Source: Hirundichthys speculiger | Taxonomy: Eukaryota; Chordata; Actinopteri; Beloniformes; Exocoetidae | Assembly: GCA_018398805.1 (NCBI GenBank) | Contig: JAGFBZ010000899.1 | Span: 475,001-539,000, forward strand | Direction of reading: 5' to 3' | Length of the DNA: 64,000 bases | Shown here: piece by piece, positions 49,133 to 62,307 of the stretch | Numbering within the stretch: position 1 is the stretch's first letter | How the letters are laid out: every line of letters starts with the position of its first letter | Notes under the pieces: generated by a model | Told to the model about the DNA's origin: nothing | The model's input: the letters and a program-made list of their open reading frames with translations, nothing else | Databases searched by the model: none | Made by a program: the position numbers and the translations under genes

Positions 49133-50258
49133 TACATTAGATAATTTGTTACAAGTGTTCTGTGAAAAAATGCCACAAGAGGGTACATCAGAATATTTGC
49201 ATGCCGGCCAGCGACAGCCAAACATGCAAATCTGTGTAGACTATGTCAAGATTTTAAAAACATGCACGTGTGATGTGTAAGACACAATAGGTGCCAGGAC
49301 CCATCAACTTTACTAGCTCACTAAAAAGCAAAGTCAGAAAAAAATGAGTATATATTGTTAATATGAATATAAAGGCCATCTGCAGCACACATGCATTATT
49401 TTATGCTACAGATGCTTCATATTCAAGTCAGATCAGACATTTGTGAGTCAGAAATTTAAGCAATAAACTGGACTCACCTGAAAATTTCAGCACAGCAAGC
49501 ACAAAGTGTCAACAGTGATGCAAGCAGTGCTGATTATGGACTCAGGATTACTATTTGCTGAGCAGAAAACAGTAACGTGTTTTGTTTCGCAGTGTGGGCA
49601 CATAAGTGTGTGTGAGCGTTTGTGTGTGAGGCACCCGACTATTCTGAATGTTGCAGTAATTTCAGTCAAAGTTTCCCGTGGAGCATTGAAGGTTGGACTG
49701 GAAATGCTAGAAAACTCACAAGTCAAGCTTTCCTTCAGATTTGCCTCAGAAGTCACACCTTCAAAGGACGCGAGCCAAAAATGCCTGTTCATTGATGAAA
49801 AAACAGAGTTTGAAAGCAGAGCCAGGGTCCAATGACCTAGCTAGGGTCGCTCACATTATGCGGATGGTGCTTTCGGAACATTTACATGGCTGATTGCAAG
49901 CAGTTCTCTTATTTGCACCTTCTCACTTGTTTAAAAGTAAACACTCCCCAATAAAATTTGCAGGAGTTTTGGTCTAATATCTAAAACTGCCACAGCTAGT
50001 GCATCTGAAGCTGATGCCAAGGGACACCTAAGGGTTGGGGTTAATGTTGGCAGAGTGGTTGGTGTCTGTAGTTGTAAACTGAAGGTAGAGAACAACAAAA
50101 TGAAAGAAAATAAAATGGGAGAAAAGAGCCGCCCATAAAAAAAATATTCAGGTATACTGCATCAGTCTGAGTTGCGCAGGTTTAGTTTCTACTCCGATTT
50201 TCATTCTGCACCATAAGTTGTTTTGTTTTTGCACTACAAGAAAATTATACCCTTTATG
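49133..50258. other. Intergenic region
   Basis: The overlapping ORFs on opposite strands at 49487-49835 show no recognisable domain. No repeat ends seen. Confidence 0.4.
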
Positions 50259-50266
50259 CTGTAAGC

Positions 50267-50728
50267 CAGTGGTGTGCAAACTGTGGTACGCGTACCACCA
50301 GTGGTACGCGGGGAACGTCATGACTTTCCACATTTTCACTTTAAAAAAAAAATTGGAAACATACAATGCATTATAAACATGTTTCAAATGAAATGTGTAG
50401 CTTGAGATAATTAAAATTGTCTTATAAAAAATATTTGTTGCATATTCAGTTACAGTGCAGATGTAACAACTTTTGAGTGTGTTTATTTTGCTCTGTATGA
50501 GAATATGAGTATGTTAAAATTGTTGGACGGAGGTGTAAATGTCTGATTCATTAAAGTAACAATTCAGGTAATAAATAAATAACCACAATAAGAATAAACA
50601 TCTCTGTGTGTTTAGAGCTAATTGAGAAGGTATATATGGCTATTTTTAAAACTGGTCATCATGGTGGTACTCAGAGAGCTGAACAGTTTCTTAGGTGGTA
50701 CGCAGTATTAAAAGTTTGAGAACCACTG
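50267..50728. mobile_element. hAT-type MITE with perfect 8-bp target-site duplication
   Basis: Left end CAGTGGTGTGCAAACTGTGG; right end inverted CAGTGGTTCTCAAACTTTTA. Flanked on both sides by ctgtaagc (50259-50266 and 50729-50736), an exact 8-bp duplication. Length 462 bp, non-coding. The interior has palindromes of GTGGTACGCGTACCAC type near the left end. Confidence 0.9.
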
Positions 50729-51654
50729 CTGTAAGCCACTCATGGAAAAAATACAGCCCTCAGGCAAATGACTTCTAAGACTTTCAAAAATACATCAGCG
50801 AATGGCTGGATCTCTTGGAGTATCAACTCTGAACAAAGGAGGAAATGACTTTATCATTTTGATCTTCATTGGGTTTAATGTTATTATAGTTTTTTTTTGA
50901 ATTGCAAAATATATACAAGAAACCGTTTACACTTATAAATGTTGGTCTAACACCTTATACCACCTTAATTATCATTGTGCAACACCTCTAAAAAAAAAAC
51001 AATGCAACTTTTCCAACATATCTCTGTCTGTCACATGACCTTCAAGGAAAACCAGTTTTCCTTAAAGTCTTAATTGAAAAACATTTCTGGTTTCAAGCCT
51101 GCATTTGAAAACAAACAATCTGTTCCTGAAATACATTACATGATCTCCTGATCTGTATCTTTTCAGGAATTCCCTGGTTTAATGTTGATTTACGTGTTTC
51201 TTCATTGATAATCTTCGCTTTATAAAGCAACAAACATGATTGAACACACCAGTCGGAGCAGGTTTCCCTCGAAAAGGCTTGGCAATACCTAGAAAGTGCC
51301 TGGCTATTGTTTGAAAAAATGATGAACGACTAGTGCCTTGTATCGCATACCATCAGCAGTGACTCATCGCAGTCTGAGGGAAGCGAAATCATAGACACAT
51401 AAACACACGCCCTATACAAATACACACACATGCAAAAGTGCACCAAGCATGAAGGCGTACACACAAATACAAGCTGACAAAAAACTAGCTGACATGCGTG
51501 CAAACACACTATTTTGCGTCCACACAACATGATAAATGAAGTTAACAACATGATGATGATAAAAATGATCAAAAGAGACATCGGACATGACGATGTATCT
51601 TAATCCGCTTCAGTAGTTTCAGATTATTGGTCTGCATTGGTGTTGTTCTGATTC

Positions 51655-52065
51655 TGATGCCAGTATCGGAAATTGATCCGATACTGCCAAAAATGCCAGA
51701 TCGGTATCGGCGAGTACAGGGAGTCCAGGCACCAACCGATACCAAGTAATTTATATTTAATGATTTATTTACTGGTTTCTTCCGTTACACTACCAGGAAA
51801 AATAAATACTTTTTAATTTTGAAATACTGTTTTATACTGTTCTATTTGGAGTAAATAAATATTGACATAAATGGCTTAGGATTTGCTGTATTTATTAATG
51901 TTTTACAACAATGACAGATATATTACAGTCAGGCATTTTTTTGCAATTTTTTTAATATCATACTCGGTTCGGTAAGTCGGTATCGGCCAATACCCACAGC
52001 TCAAGAATCGGAATCGGTATTTTTTATCGGGAGGGAAAAAAATGGTATCGGAAAATATGACTAAG
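51655..52065. repeat. Dispersed repeat with GGTATCGG motifs
   Basis: CCAGTATCGGAAATTGATCC at the left and AATCGGAATCGGTATT at the right, with several GGTATCGG/CCGATACC motifs in both directions. This is typical of a fish non-autonomous DNA element. Exact ends and target-site duplication not found. Confidence 0.5.
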
Positions 52066-52329
52066 GGCATTGCTGAAACTGGGTTAAGAACTGTTTAATG
52101 GCCTTGTTAAGACCTGTGGTCGCACAATATGTTGAGTGATTGTGATCAGAAAAAGTTGGGCAAAGTCTAATGAAAGGCAATCAACAGAACATTACTGATT
52201 AATAATGACAATGAGAGTATTTCTACATGCACGAGCAAAACATAAGACAAGATACAGGGACAACACAGATGTTTAGAAATAAATTTAAAAAAACGATCAA
52301 TTTTTAAAATATTTTTAATTCACTATGTA

Positions 52330-52570
52330 GTGTAAAATGTGGGTGAATGGGTCTCGGTCAACGGAAAGAGGTTGCCTTTTTGACCTTCTCGAACATGGAG
52401 TGAAGTGATGCACATATTGGGCCTAATGACGACTGTAGAAGCCTGTGTAGGAAGTATTATGATATGGGACTGCTTCAAATGGTCATGGATGTCTTGACCT
52501 TAACCCCACTGAAAATGTGCTGAAGAAGACTTTAAGCAGTGGGATGGCTTTAAAATAATCTTGGTAAAAA
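52330..52570 (+). mobile_element. Short Tc1-like remnant
   Basis: Plus-strand translation near 52490-52550 reads LDLNPTENVLKKTLSSGMAL, resembling the SPDLNPIEN block of Tc1 transposases. Too degraded for boundaries. Confidence 0.4.
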
Positions 52571-53886
52571 AAAAAAAAACGCTGTAGTCAAAGCTAAAGG
52601 TTGTTTTATTGCACACTGTTCTCGTCTTTATGTGGACCAAGGCAAGCGTAGATTTCCGCTTTTGTAGCTTATTCTACTGCTTACACTGTAATTTAGGCCA
52701 GATAATGTTTCGGACATAACGTAAAGTTTGTTTTTGTCATAGAAGTTTTCAAGTTTACTTTATGTTTTGCTAGATTTTAGTGGATCACATGTATAAATAT
52801 CTATGTAATGAAGATGATTCTGAATGTGAGTAAAAACAAGCTGTTCCTCCAACTGCTTCACAGTAACATTTCAGATTAAGATTAACCCTCGTTGTATCCA
52901 ACTGATGCTCGGGCCTCAGATAAGACTACCTTGTTTCTCTTTTATAGAAACTATAACCTCACGAGGCTTTTCTTTTCTTTAAAAGAAGAGTATATTTCAA
53001 ATTAAACAGAAAGAAAACCAACTCATGTTTCTTTAAGGGTCAGATATGTCACACTGTTTCTCTTTTTCAGTCAATGTCCACATCAGTTTATAGAAACCTG
53101 CGTAGAGGTACTCTCTCCTTGACACTCCCACACTTGCACACGGCCCCTGGCCCCCTCGTGGAATGCTGTATAGCTGAGAGGCCTATGGAGGAAGGGCATC
53201 CCGGGACACATGCTAACACACTCTCCGACACACTCAGGCGCACACACACAGACAAATACAGCTGTTGAGAGCCATCGCAACCCTTTGGCAGACATCCAAT
53301 TCAAAGACGAGTGCTGTTGGAAGGCCTTCGTTTAAAGAGAAAGACAATGAAAAAGGTCCCACGTTTGTAATGCTTTTTGCGTTAAACGCTGAAGGTTGAA
53401 ACTTGGCAGGACGTGCCCACATTTCCATGAACTGATTTCTTGTTACTGGAGTGTGGCGATCGTAGACCAGCTAGATAAAAGCTCTCTATCCTTTCCCTCG
53501 GGATACACAGGTACATCTATGGATACATATTGATTTTTTTTTTTTTTTTAAAGCAGCTTAAAACTAATTTAGTTGTCCTGTGTAGTGTTTTTTTTTTCTT
53601 TTTTAGAATCAGAAAGCAATTCAAAACTTATAAATGTGAACAAAACTTAACTGATTGCACACTCTGTGACCGAGTAAGGGCTTTACACTGCAAGTTTCAA
53701 CATCCCACCTGTGTCACACCTGCTGGGGACCGAGATTATTACATACCCAGGTTACTTCACATTTACTTTTACTTGTTGTCACATGATAAGATATCAGGAT
53801 AAGATACTGACCACAACCACACACGATGCAACAGTAAAAATGCGAGCACAGTGTCAATTGAAAGTGTGTATGTGTGTGTGTGGGGT

Positions 53887-53905
53887 GGGGGGGGGGGGGG
53901 GGGGG
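53887..53905 (+). repeat. Poly-G tract
   Basis: 19 consecutive G preceded by a TG repeat. Confidence 0.9.
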
Positions 53906-54046
53906 AACAGAGACAGGAAATGAAGAAAACTGCCACAAACTACTTGCTGGTAGCCACACATTGCACTCATGTACACTCAGGAGAAGTATGTGCATGTGGT
54001 GTGTGCGTGCGGGCGGAGGGAGGGAGGGAGGGATGTGTGTGTGTGT

Positions 54047-54076
<30 letters not shown>
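54047..54076 (+). repeat. Long poly-G tract
   Basis: 30 consecutive G preceded by (GGGA)n and (GT)n, only 141 bp after another poly-G tract. Confidence 0.9.
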
Positions 54077-54077
<1 letters not shown>

Positions 54078-54859
54078 GTTAAGTGTATGTATAGCCTGAT
54101 GTCTCATGCAGGGTTCAGATGAGGTAAACAGAGATGCAACTAACAATAAAAGTGTAGAAATGAGACTTGCCTTTGACATTTCAAACCCCAAGATAGCAAT
54201 CATTCTAACCCTGAAATCTATGCAGCGTGAATCCACTTTGATCCAAATAACTTAAGGGCCTTTATCTGGAATTCTGCAGTCAATGTTATAGACAAGCAAG
54301 CCTTATGTGTTAGGGCAAGACTGTGGGGAGCATAAAACAACAGTGCTGACAGTCAGAGATCAAAGAACAGGCTGAGTGATGATTTTAGAGGACATTTATA
54401 TCGGATCATACTGTGACTCGTGAAGTAATAAGACTTCACAACTACTCCAGCAGATACGCCTGCAGTCATGCAACATCACAACAGACGCGTTAAGGTTGCT
54501 TTGACTTCATCATCACGATGATCATTATTTTTTTTTTTACATAATACCACTTTCACCACCTTTACGGTTAAAACTAATCTAAGCCTTGCCGCCTGTGATT
54601 ACGAAGCGCTGCCCAACATCATCTCAGGACTGCGATTCTTCCAGTTTGTTGAAATTCTTCTAGTGGCTCGTGGTACACTAAAGCGCAAATTACATCCCCT
54701 CCTCCGCGTAAAAAAAAACCCTTCACATATCGTGATTTTACTGCGTAAAGTTGAAGACTCTAACTTTTAAGTTTAGGATGTAGTTTAGCCGCAGAAGTAC
54801 TGATGTGCTGTAATGCAGCTGGTAAACGTGCCCGTGGAGACAGAGACAGATAAGCGAGG

Positions 54860-55460
54860 CAGTAATGCATGGCGAAACCTATGCGTCATACAGATCGGGC
54901 TCTGGAAATAAGACAGAACAGGATATATTTACCCGATATGTCGCTATTCCATACGACGCGGCTGTCAGCCGGCGCGGATGTGGCAGGCTTTCTCCTCGGA
55001 TAACCGGGAAACTTTGTGGGGTGTTTTGGAAGCAGGCCCCTGGTCTCTCCCCCCCTCTCTCGTCCGCTGGCTCACTCAGTCCTGTCTTGGCCGCTCGTCC
55101 CCCATCTCGCTATCCCACTCTCTCTTTTCTTTGCCCGCTCCTGTCCCTGTGCAGGAAGTAAAACGCGCCTCACGCGAACAGTATACGGAATGCGAGCAGC
55201 CTGACATCATGCACCGCTCCGTATGGAGTTTATTTTTAAAGACACAGACATTTTTCGGCGCTGTCAGCTTTACTGTACGCGCGCTCTCCTACTGTAAGTC
55301 TGCGCGGTAAACGGACTGTCAGCAGTGCTCGGTCGTATCATGCGCCTTTACGGGCACACGAACTCGGTGCACTTTGCGGGCTTAAAGGTGTACGCTTCTT
55401 CTGTTCAGATCTGCCGGAGATGACTTTAACCGGCCCGCGGGGACGCGCTCGTCTGCTGCC
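54860..55460. promoter_or_regulatory. CpG-rich region, candidate promoter
   Basis: The densest CpG stretch of the desert (AAAACGCGCCTCACGCGAAC, GTACGCGCGCTCTC, CCGGCCCGCGGGGACGCGCT). A plus-strand donor-like CTACT|GTAAGT lies near 55291. No coding exon starts here. Possible first exon of nacc2 (minus strand), of an antisense transcript, or an enhancer. Direction not resolved. Confidence 0.35.
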
Positions 55461-56019
55461 ACGGGGTCTGGTGTCTTATTTGAACATAATGGAGTACATT
55501 TAGAACTATAAGTAGGACGGGGGAGGGGAGGAGGGGGGGCATGGTTGAGGTCCTGGATTACATTTACATGTGTGGGTATCTCACGTGTCCTTCTATGATG
55601 ACAGTCCAGAGAGCATGATGCGCATGTGTGTTCTGCGAAATTACAAGCGCCAACTGCTGGCGATGCGTCACAAGTCAACTTATTCTTTACTGCAGGGGCG
55701 ATCTCGCTATATGGCTTAGGTTTTTTTTTTTTTTTAATCCTTTTCAAATGTGAATTTTTTTTAATTTTTTTTTTTACAAAACATAAGTAAAATAGAAAAA
55801 AATAGAACTTTGCACAAACTCTATGTGCTTTCACTTTGCTTTCATGTGCTGAGAAAGGAACATTCCAGAGTTAAGTCAACCCTGGGTCTATTGTTTGATG
55901 GTAAGGAGAGTAAATTTTTGTTAGGGACAAAAGCACTGCTGAACGTAGTTTCTCAGCTCTGAATGAAGACCAAACAGAGCTTAGTCGTTCACATTTTGTT
56001 GTGCTGTTAGTTGTATTAA

Positions 56020-56797
56020 AGCCTGATTTATACTCGGACGTCAGGTCCTCTGCGTCACCTCGACGCAGATATGCCCCCCCCACCCTACGCAGAGACTACG
56101 CAGACACTCTGGTGCACCTCCCCAAAATTGTAGGTCGACGCAGACAGTGCTGCAGAGAGGAGAGAAAGGAGGCCTCTGATTGTTTGATTCTACATCCTCA
56201 TAGAAAAGAGCGCGTCATCGAAAAAATGAGGAAGTACCCACATCTGTACGATTCTCGTTCTCCACACTAGGGATGGAACGGTTTTCTGTATTACGGTAAA
56301 GGGCCGTTTTACTCTCGCGTCAATGTGTCGCCGTCAGCTTGTCGCAGAGATGCCGCCGTCACTTTTGATTTATACTAGCGCGGTCTCCGCTATGTTATTC
56401 CACGCCACAACGCAAGAGCGACAATCACGAACTAGCTAAACTTACTAAACTTATCTCTTGTGTTTTTCCACTTCCTCACCATCTCGGCCGTATCCAGACC
56501 CACATTCATCGCAATCTCCCTCCATGAATTACTAGAATATGTGCTGTCTTTGTGGTGTGGAGAACGAGAATCGTACAGATGTGGGTACTTCCTTATTTAT
56601 TTGATGACGCGCTCTTTTCTACGTGGGTGTAGAATTGACCAATCAGAGGCCTCCTTTCTCTCCTCTCTGCAGCACTGTCTGCGGTCACCTTCAATTTTGG
56701 GGAGGTGCACCGGAGTGTCTGCGTAGAGTGGGGGGGCATCTCTGCGTCATCTGCGTAGGTGACGCAGACGACCTGATGTTTGGATATAAATCAGGCT
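56020..56797. mobile_element. PIF/Harbinger derivative, palindromic, with MADF coding remnants
   Basis: Terminal AGCCTGATTTATA inverted repeats with a TAA 3-bp target-site duplication (56017-56019 and 56798-56800), as for Harbinger. Arms of about 250 bp (56020-56270 and 56525-56797) are inverted copies. Both encode RKYPHLYDSRSPH. Only the right arm, read on the minus strand, continues through HKDSTYSSNSWREIAMNVGL to AEMVRKWKNTRDK, a MADF (Myb/SANT-like) DNA-binding domain. A spacer with a hAT-like CTAGGGATGGAACGG sequence separates the arms. No nuclease ORF. Confidence 0.8.
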
Positions 56798-56800
56798 TAA

Positions 56801-58124
56801 CAGTCCACCATGACTGGTTATAGGTTGGCCTGGATTGATCTGACGATGAAGCTCAACCAAACAGCAGGCAGCATTTGTTAACTGTGCAGTGGTAATTTCT
56901 GACGTTGCCATCGAAATGAAGTGGAGGTCCTCTGGAACCAGCAGTCTCTCATCAGGTGATATGCGAGCCAATGCTGGCGGGTTTGCCAGACACGTAGGTG
57001 GTTGCAGCAGGTCTAACCACCTGAGCAGCGGGCCGAGCAATGAGAGCTTTGCTGGTCCCTATTTTTGGATGTTGTTTCAGTAGCAAGACTTGAGAGGAGG
57101 ATGACTGGGCAGATTTGATCAGAATTCATGTAAAATAGTATTAATTATAATATTAATTACCATCATAGGTTTGCATAAACTAAGCTCGTCAAGGTAAAAT
57201 AGTTAACCTGCAGTAACTGAACTGAAAGACTCCCAGGCCTCTTCATTCTGCCTATTTGAAAAAGAAAGAGGCTTCAAAAACACTCTTCAGGCGTGATATC
57301 ACAGGGGGTTTGTCCAGTTCTTTTTATACAGTCCACGCTATTAACAGTAGTTTACATGACATTTGGTTGTCCAGTCCTTCTCAGACTTTTCCAGCCACAC
57401 ACCCATTTGGAAAATTCAAAATTTCCAGACCCCCCCAATGTGACTGTAACAAATGTACCAAGTGCAACATAAGTATGGAGGAAAAAAACAGGATTAGGGC
57501 CATTCTTTCCTATTTTCTCAAAATAAGTTGATACATCATTAAAAGAAAATATAACTTTGCCAGTTGTTTTTTTTAAGTGCCACCAGATTACTCCATCAGA
57601 CTAAAAAAAAAAAAAAAGATCAAATAGAAACTGCATGTTATTAGCGCAAAAGCATTAAATTATACATCTCCATTAGTCTGGGTTGATTTCACTCCAGAAT
57701 GTTCCTCTAAATTTTAAAATATTAGCCCCTCTTGTCATAAAATTAAACAAAACTATTAACTTTTCTTCACAAATGACAACAAAAAAAGTGATTATAGTTT
57801 ATTTGGTCCCAAAAGAACTAAAATAACGTTCTTAAAATGAATTAAGATTTTTTTTTTCTGTTGTGTTTAGTTGAAACAAGAAAAAAAAAGTATGTCAAGA
57901 TCAGTATGATTAGCCCTCTGGCAATTAAAGGTAGGGTAAGTGATTCTGCATGATATCTAAACCACAGCCCTTTTTGGTTAGACCTCTATTTCGTTTTTAG
58001 TTGTTTCTGCTCTCATCAGATATCTTCAGGGAATTTATTACTTTAACTTTAATATTCAGTCGGGTAGCCTTTGTAACTAACCACTGATAGCAATGTCTCA
58101 GATGGTTCCTAATTTAGCCCGTGT
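56801..58124. other. Intergenic region
   Basis: AT-rich. It contains an orphan left end of the TTAAAGGTAGGGTAAGTG MITE family near 57925 and no exon. Confidence 0.4.
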
Positions 58125-58132
58125 CTCGAGAG

Positions 58133-58323
58133 CAGAAGTGGGTAAATCCAATCCTCGAGGACCGATGTCCAGCATTGATCATGAATGGATCATTAACGGT
58201 CTTGTGCAGACCTGGATGACAAGCTGATGGTGATCCATTCATTTGAATCAGGTGTGTTGTGGCAGGAAAACATCTGAAACATGCAGGACAGCAGCCGTCG
58301 AGGACTGGGATTGCCCACCCCTG
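58133..58323. mobile_element. Short hAT-type MITE
   Basis: Left end CAGAAGTGGGTAAATCCAAT. The right end inverted reads CAGGGGTGGGCAATCCCAGT. The flanks ctcgagag and ctctggag agree at 6 of 8 bases. Length 191 bp, no ORF. Confidence 0.75.
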
Positions 58324-58479
58324 CTCTGGAGGAAGGATAGACCATTCTTCCATGGAAGACTGCATGGTTTTCAAGCATGGACATTAACTTTAAGCTCCCT
58401 CCACCATATGGGATCTGACAGGGCCGCTCCCGGACCTTGATGTTAGTGATGTTCAAAACGTTTTGGACAAATCTAGATG

Positions 58480-59150
58480 GATGATTTTGGTCACTGCTTT
58501 GGTGGGAGACTCAGTGGCAACCTAAAGCTAGACTGCCAACAGCTTTCTTTACATTATTCCTCAGAATAGCAACATAATCCTCTTTTTTTTTTTGCCAGTT
58601 CCACTCACCCAAACAAGGTTCTCCGCGCCTGAAGCAGGAAAACAGCCCCACAGTATAATGATCTCATCACCATGTTTTACTGTGAGAACTGTGTGTTTTG
58701 GGTTGAAGGCCTCTCCCTTCCTTCACCAAGCAAAAGCAACGTCCATGTCCATCACCATACTAAAGAAGATACTTCCAAAACTCATTTCCATATTTGAGAT
58801 GTTCACAGGAAAACGTCAGTTTGGCTTTAATGTGCTGGTGTATGAACAGTTAAGTTTCTCTTCAACAGTGGCCTTGAAGGCTATCACAGTGAAGCACCCT
58901 CAACACAGTCTTCATGGAAACATGGAGTCCAGAACAAACCAGTCAACCACAATTATCTTTGCAGACACCCGGGCTGATGTCTCTCACTACTTTCCTCTCC
59001 AATGTGTTGGAAATCTTTTTTTTTTCCTTTTTGAAAGTTCTCCATAGCTCCTTGTGGGGGTCATAATTCTGACTTGAACTGTGACCAATCCAATCAATGA
59101 AGACAACCATAAAGTAGTCAGTAGGAGACAAAAACAGGCATGATGTGCCT
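58480..59150 (-). mobile_element. Tc1-like transposon remnant
   Basis: The minus strand gives, in order, HKELWRTFKKE and KKISNTLERK (helix-turn-helix region), then KHGDEIIILWGCFPASG (DDE central block). It is broken by frameshifts and stops. The ends were not located. Confidence 0.5.
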
Positions 59151-60478
59151 TTGGACTTTTAGGGAATAAAGATATGCATCATACTAATTGGTGTAATGCA
59201 TGTCACAAGGGAAATAACACTGAAATCAAAACTAAAGAAGTGATACTCTACATTACCTCCTAGTGCTATGAGTCGATTAGCTGCCCTTTTAAAATAGATC
59301 TGATAAATGAAAAGGATGAAAAATATAATTATAACAGGAGGAAAAATCTATGAAAACTATATTCATGGACCACAAGCTAGAATTGTGTTAGGGAAATAAG
59401 ATTTTTTATATATAATATTATCCTTTTACAAATCCAGTCTTTCAACTCTCTGTGACCCAATATATGCATGAGGTCCGATACATGCTGTGTGGAGACCTTT
59501 TACGTTGGAAGTCGTGTGGCTGGTATGTTTCCCCTTCCATTGTAACATATTTATGGTTAACTTTGTGACAGTTGACTCGTTAGTCTTTTGTGGCCCATGT
59601 TTTTTACTCCCTAATTTGTCCAGGTCTCATCATGAATGGATGTGTAAAACACATGTATGTATTGCATGTATTCCTTAAATGGTAACTGACTTGACCATAT
59701 GGTGAAGAACAATGACAATAAGGTACTCATGTGCTATAAAACAGTTGCAACCAACTACAAGCTTTTCCATTGTCTACACTGACTGTAAACTGCTTACTCG
59801 CAAGATTAAAAAACGATTTCACAATCTGGATTTTTTGTTAATTTTTCTTCCAAACAAATTGCCACTTCTAAAAGAGTCTGATAACACCATAATGCATATC
59901 ATTGATCGTTCTGTCGCACTCAACACTTAAGCCATCATGATCTCACATTACTTAAACTCATTCTGTTGTTGCTGGTACATTCCACTCTATTTTTAACAGG
60001 ACATTTAACCTTTTTTTTTTCTCAAGCAGCTCATTACACAATTAAATCAGTAAAACCACAGCCTAATGAAAAGACAGCTAATTTTGTTAGCTTCAGTAAA
60101 CTGTGGTCCACTAATACAGTAAATCAAATTTATAGTTGTGTAAAAATGTGTAGCTCCATTATTGTCTGCACACTTTGACCACCCACTTAACATTAAGGGA
60201 GGTCCTCCCATTTCTCCAAAAGCAGCTCTGACTATTCTTTGGTCTGCACAAAGAACACCTATAGGTGTCCTGGAGTATCTGGTTTTGGTATACTAGCAAT
60301 ATATCCTTTGGGTCTCAGGTCCCATCAGTGTGGTATCTGGGGAGTTTGGAGACCAAATGAACACCTTAGACTCTTCAAAGGACCGGCGAGCTGTCCAGGG
60401 TGAACCCAATCTCTCACCTGGTGATCAGCATGGATGGATGAAAAGATAGACAATCTACCCTTTTTCCATCATGTTACT
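59151..60478. other. Intergenic region
   Basis: AT-rich. 60250-60420 resembles part of a fish SINE-like repeat (AGGTGTCCTGGAGTATCTGG). No exon. Confidence 0.4.
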
Positions 60479-60690
60479 CAGGGCTGATTGAGTGGGAAGC
60501 GGGGTACACTACTGGCAAGTCCATCACAGGGACATATAGAGACAAGACAAACAACCACTCACTCCTGTGGTCAATATAGAATCCAATTATCATAAGAATT
60601 TTGAACTGCAGGAAAAAGCCAGAGAACCTGGAGAAAAGCCACATGGGCATAGGGAGAACACGCAAGCTCCACACAGCCAACATTCAAACC
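60479..60690 (-). repeat. Degraded copy of the tRNA-like-headed repeat
   Basis: Blocks AGGGAGAACACGCAAGCTCC and ACACAGCCAACATTCAAACC match the family of 39850-40176 in the same orientation, with many substitutions. Confidence 0.5.
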
Positions 60691-62307
60691 ACATGTGGGG
60701 TTAAAAGTTCAAGATCAGAACTTTAGAGCAAACTTCGATCAATGAAACTGTTGAGTCATGTAGACAAAGCAAATAACTTCACCTTTTTTTTTTTTTGGAA
60801 AAAAAAAGGAGAAATGAAATCTGCAGTCAATGACTTGTCAAGTGCACATAAAGTCCTATACTGACATCACAAGACGATTCATGCTCTCTCTGGCGCAAGC
60901 GGGTAGTCAGATTGGCCCATTCTCAGAATATGAGGCATATGGCGTGTTTATCCTGAGAACAAAAGCCTATTGTTGCTCCGATTATCCATTTACAGCCTTG
61001 GGCCAAATGGGTCTCAAGCATGTTTCAGTCAGCCCACCAGCTAGTGTCAAAAGTTCAAATTGAAAGTTGGCATCGTGGTAATTTCCAGTCTCCTTTGCTT
61101 GGTTTATTATGCTAACTAATGGAAATATAAGTTGATGCTTGCACATAATTAAAATGTAATATCTGTCCAAATTGGTGTTACAACACATACTGCAGTACTT
61201 CAACCTGTGCCCTCATTAGTTCCTCTGAGCTTCTTACATGCCAAGTGAAAAATGAGGCTATATAAGGTGATTGGGACACAGCCATGTCCATTGTTATGCT
61301 TGGCAGAAACAGTGGGGCCTAGTTGTGGCTGCTGTTTGCGTGCTGGAGGAAGCTAAACAGAGAAGTCTGTCAGAGCAACTCTGAAACCATGTGAAGAACG
61401 ACTGATGGAACACTTGACCCAGCCCCCGTTCTCAAGTTGAACTGTCACACACTCTTATGACACAGCTCCAGGCATGCCATCATCATGGGTGTTGCATTGC
61501 ACAGTCCACACATTCACTTTGCCATGCATTGTAAAGCACGAAACATTTCATGGACTGGATATTTATTAAATAACTTTACAAAAAAAGTTAGTGTGTGTCA
61601 TTTGGGCACTCTATTTCCCTTTCCCCAACCCCCCTACCCCCCAAAAAAACAAACAAACAAAAAAACAAAAAAAACAGAATACATACAGCTCGTTTTCTTG
61701 TTTTGGTAACTCCAGGACTCACTGCATATTCACTTATTTTCTGTTGTAAATGTATATGATATTCTTTCAGCGCATAATACAATCTCAACAATCTTAACTG
61801 TGGTAGGCTTTTGGAGCCAACTCATGTTATGCAGGCACAAATAACCATCTTGCATCACACAGCCATGACGCACATCAGTCACATGTCATTTTTCCATGCA
61901 ACATTGGCATTCACATTTTCCATTACTGTGACCGAATGTTTTTTTTTTTTTAGACAAGACAGCGCTTAAAAAGTACGGAAACAGTTTACAAATGGCATGA
62001 AACATGTTAAAAATATAACAGATTTTTTTCCCCCCTCATTTGTACCGTTTCTGATATTGGTTTTCCATGGTGTTCTTTCATATGGTTCTCCGATATGTCT
62101 AACAATTTTCATGCCACACACCAAGGCTCAAAGGTCACGTTGATGTAAAGCTAATGGATCTTTACTTGAAAATTAAACCAAATAAAACTTATAAGCTGAT
62201 GTCAAAAGGGTCTTTCTGACAAAAGCAGAGCAAAAGAAAAATTCTACAGGAAATGCTGCAGCTCTGTGATACTCTGCCGCATCTCTATCATGCTTAACTT
62301 GCTGCTT
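60691..62307. other. tmem250 3' flank and probable 3'UTR
   Basis: Downstream of tmem250 on the minus strand. It likely includes its 3'UTR; no single polyadenylation site can be chosen. No other exon or repeat end recognised. Confidence 0.4.

Noticed and set aside
55382..55834. 150-codon minus-strand ORF
   Set aside because: Lys-rich and low-complexity, produced by poly-A/T runs next to the CpG-rich region; no known domain.
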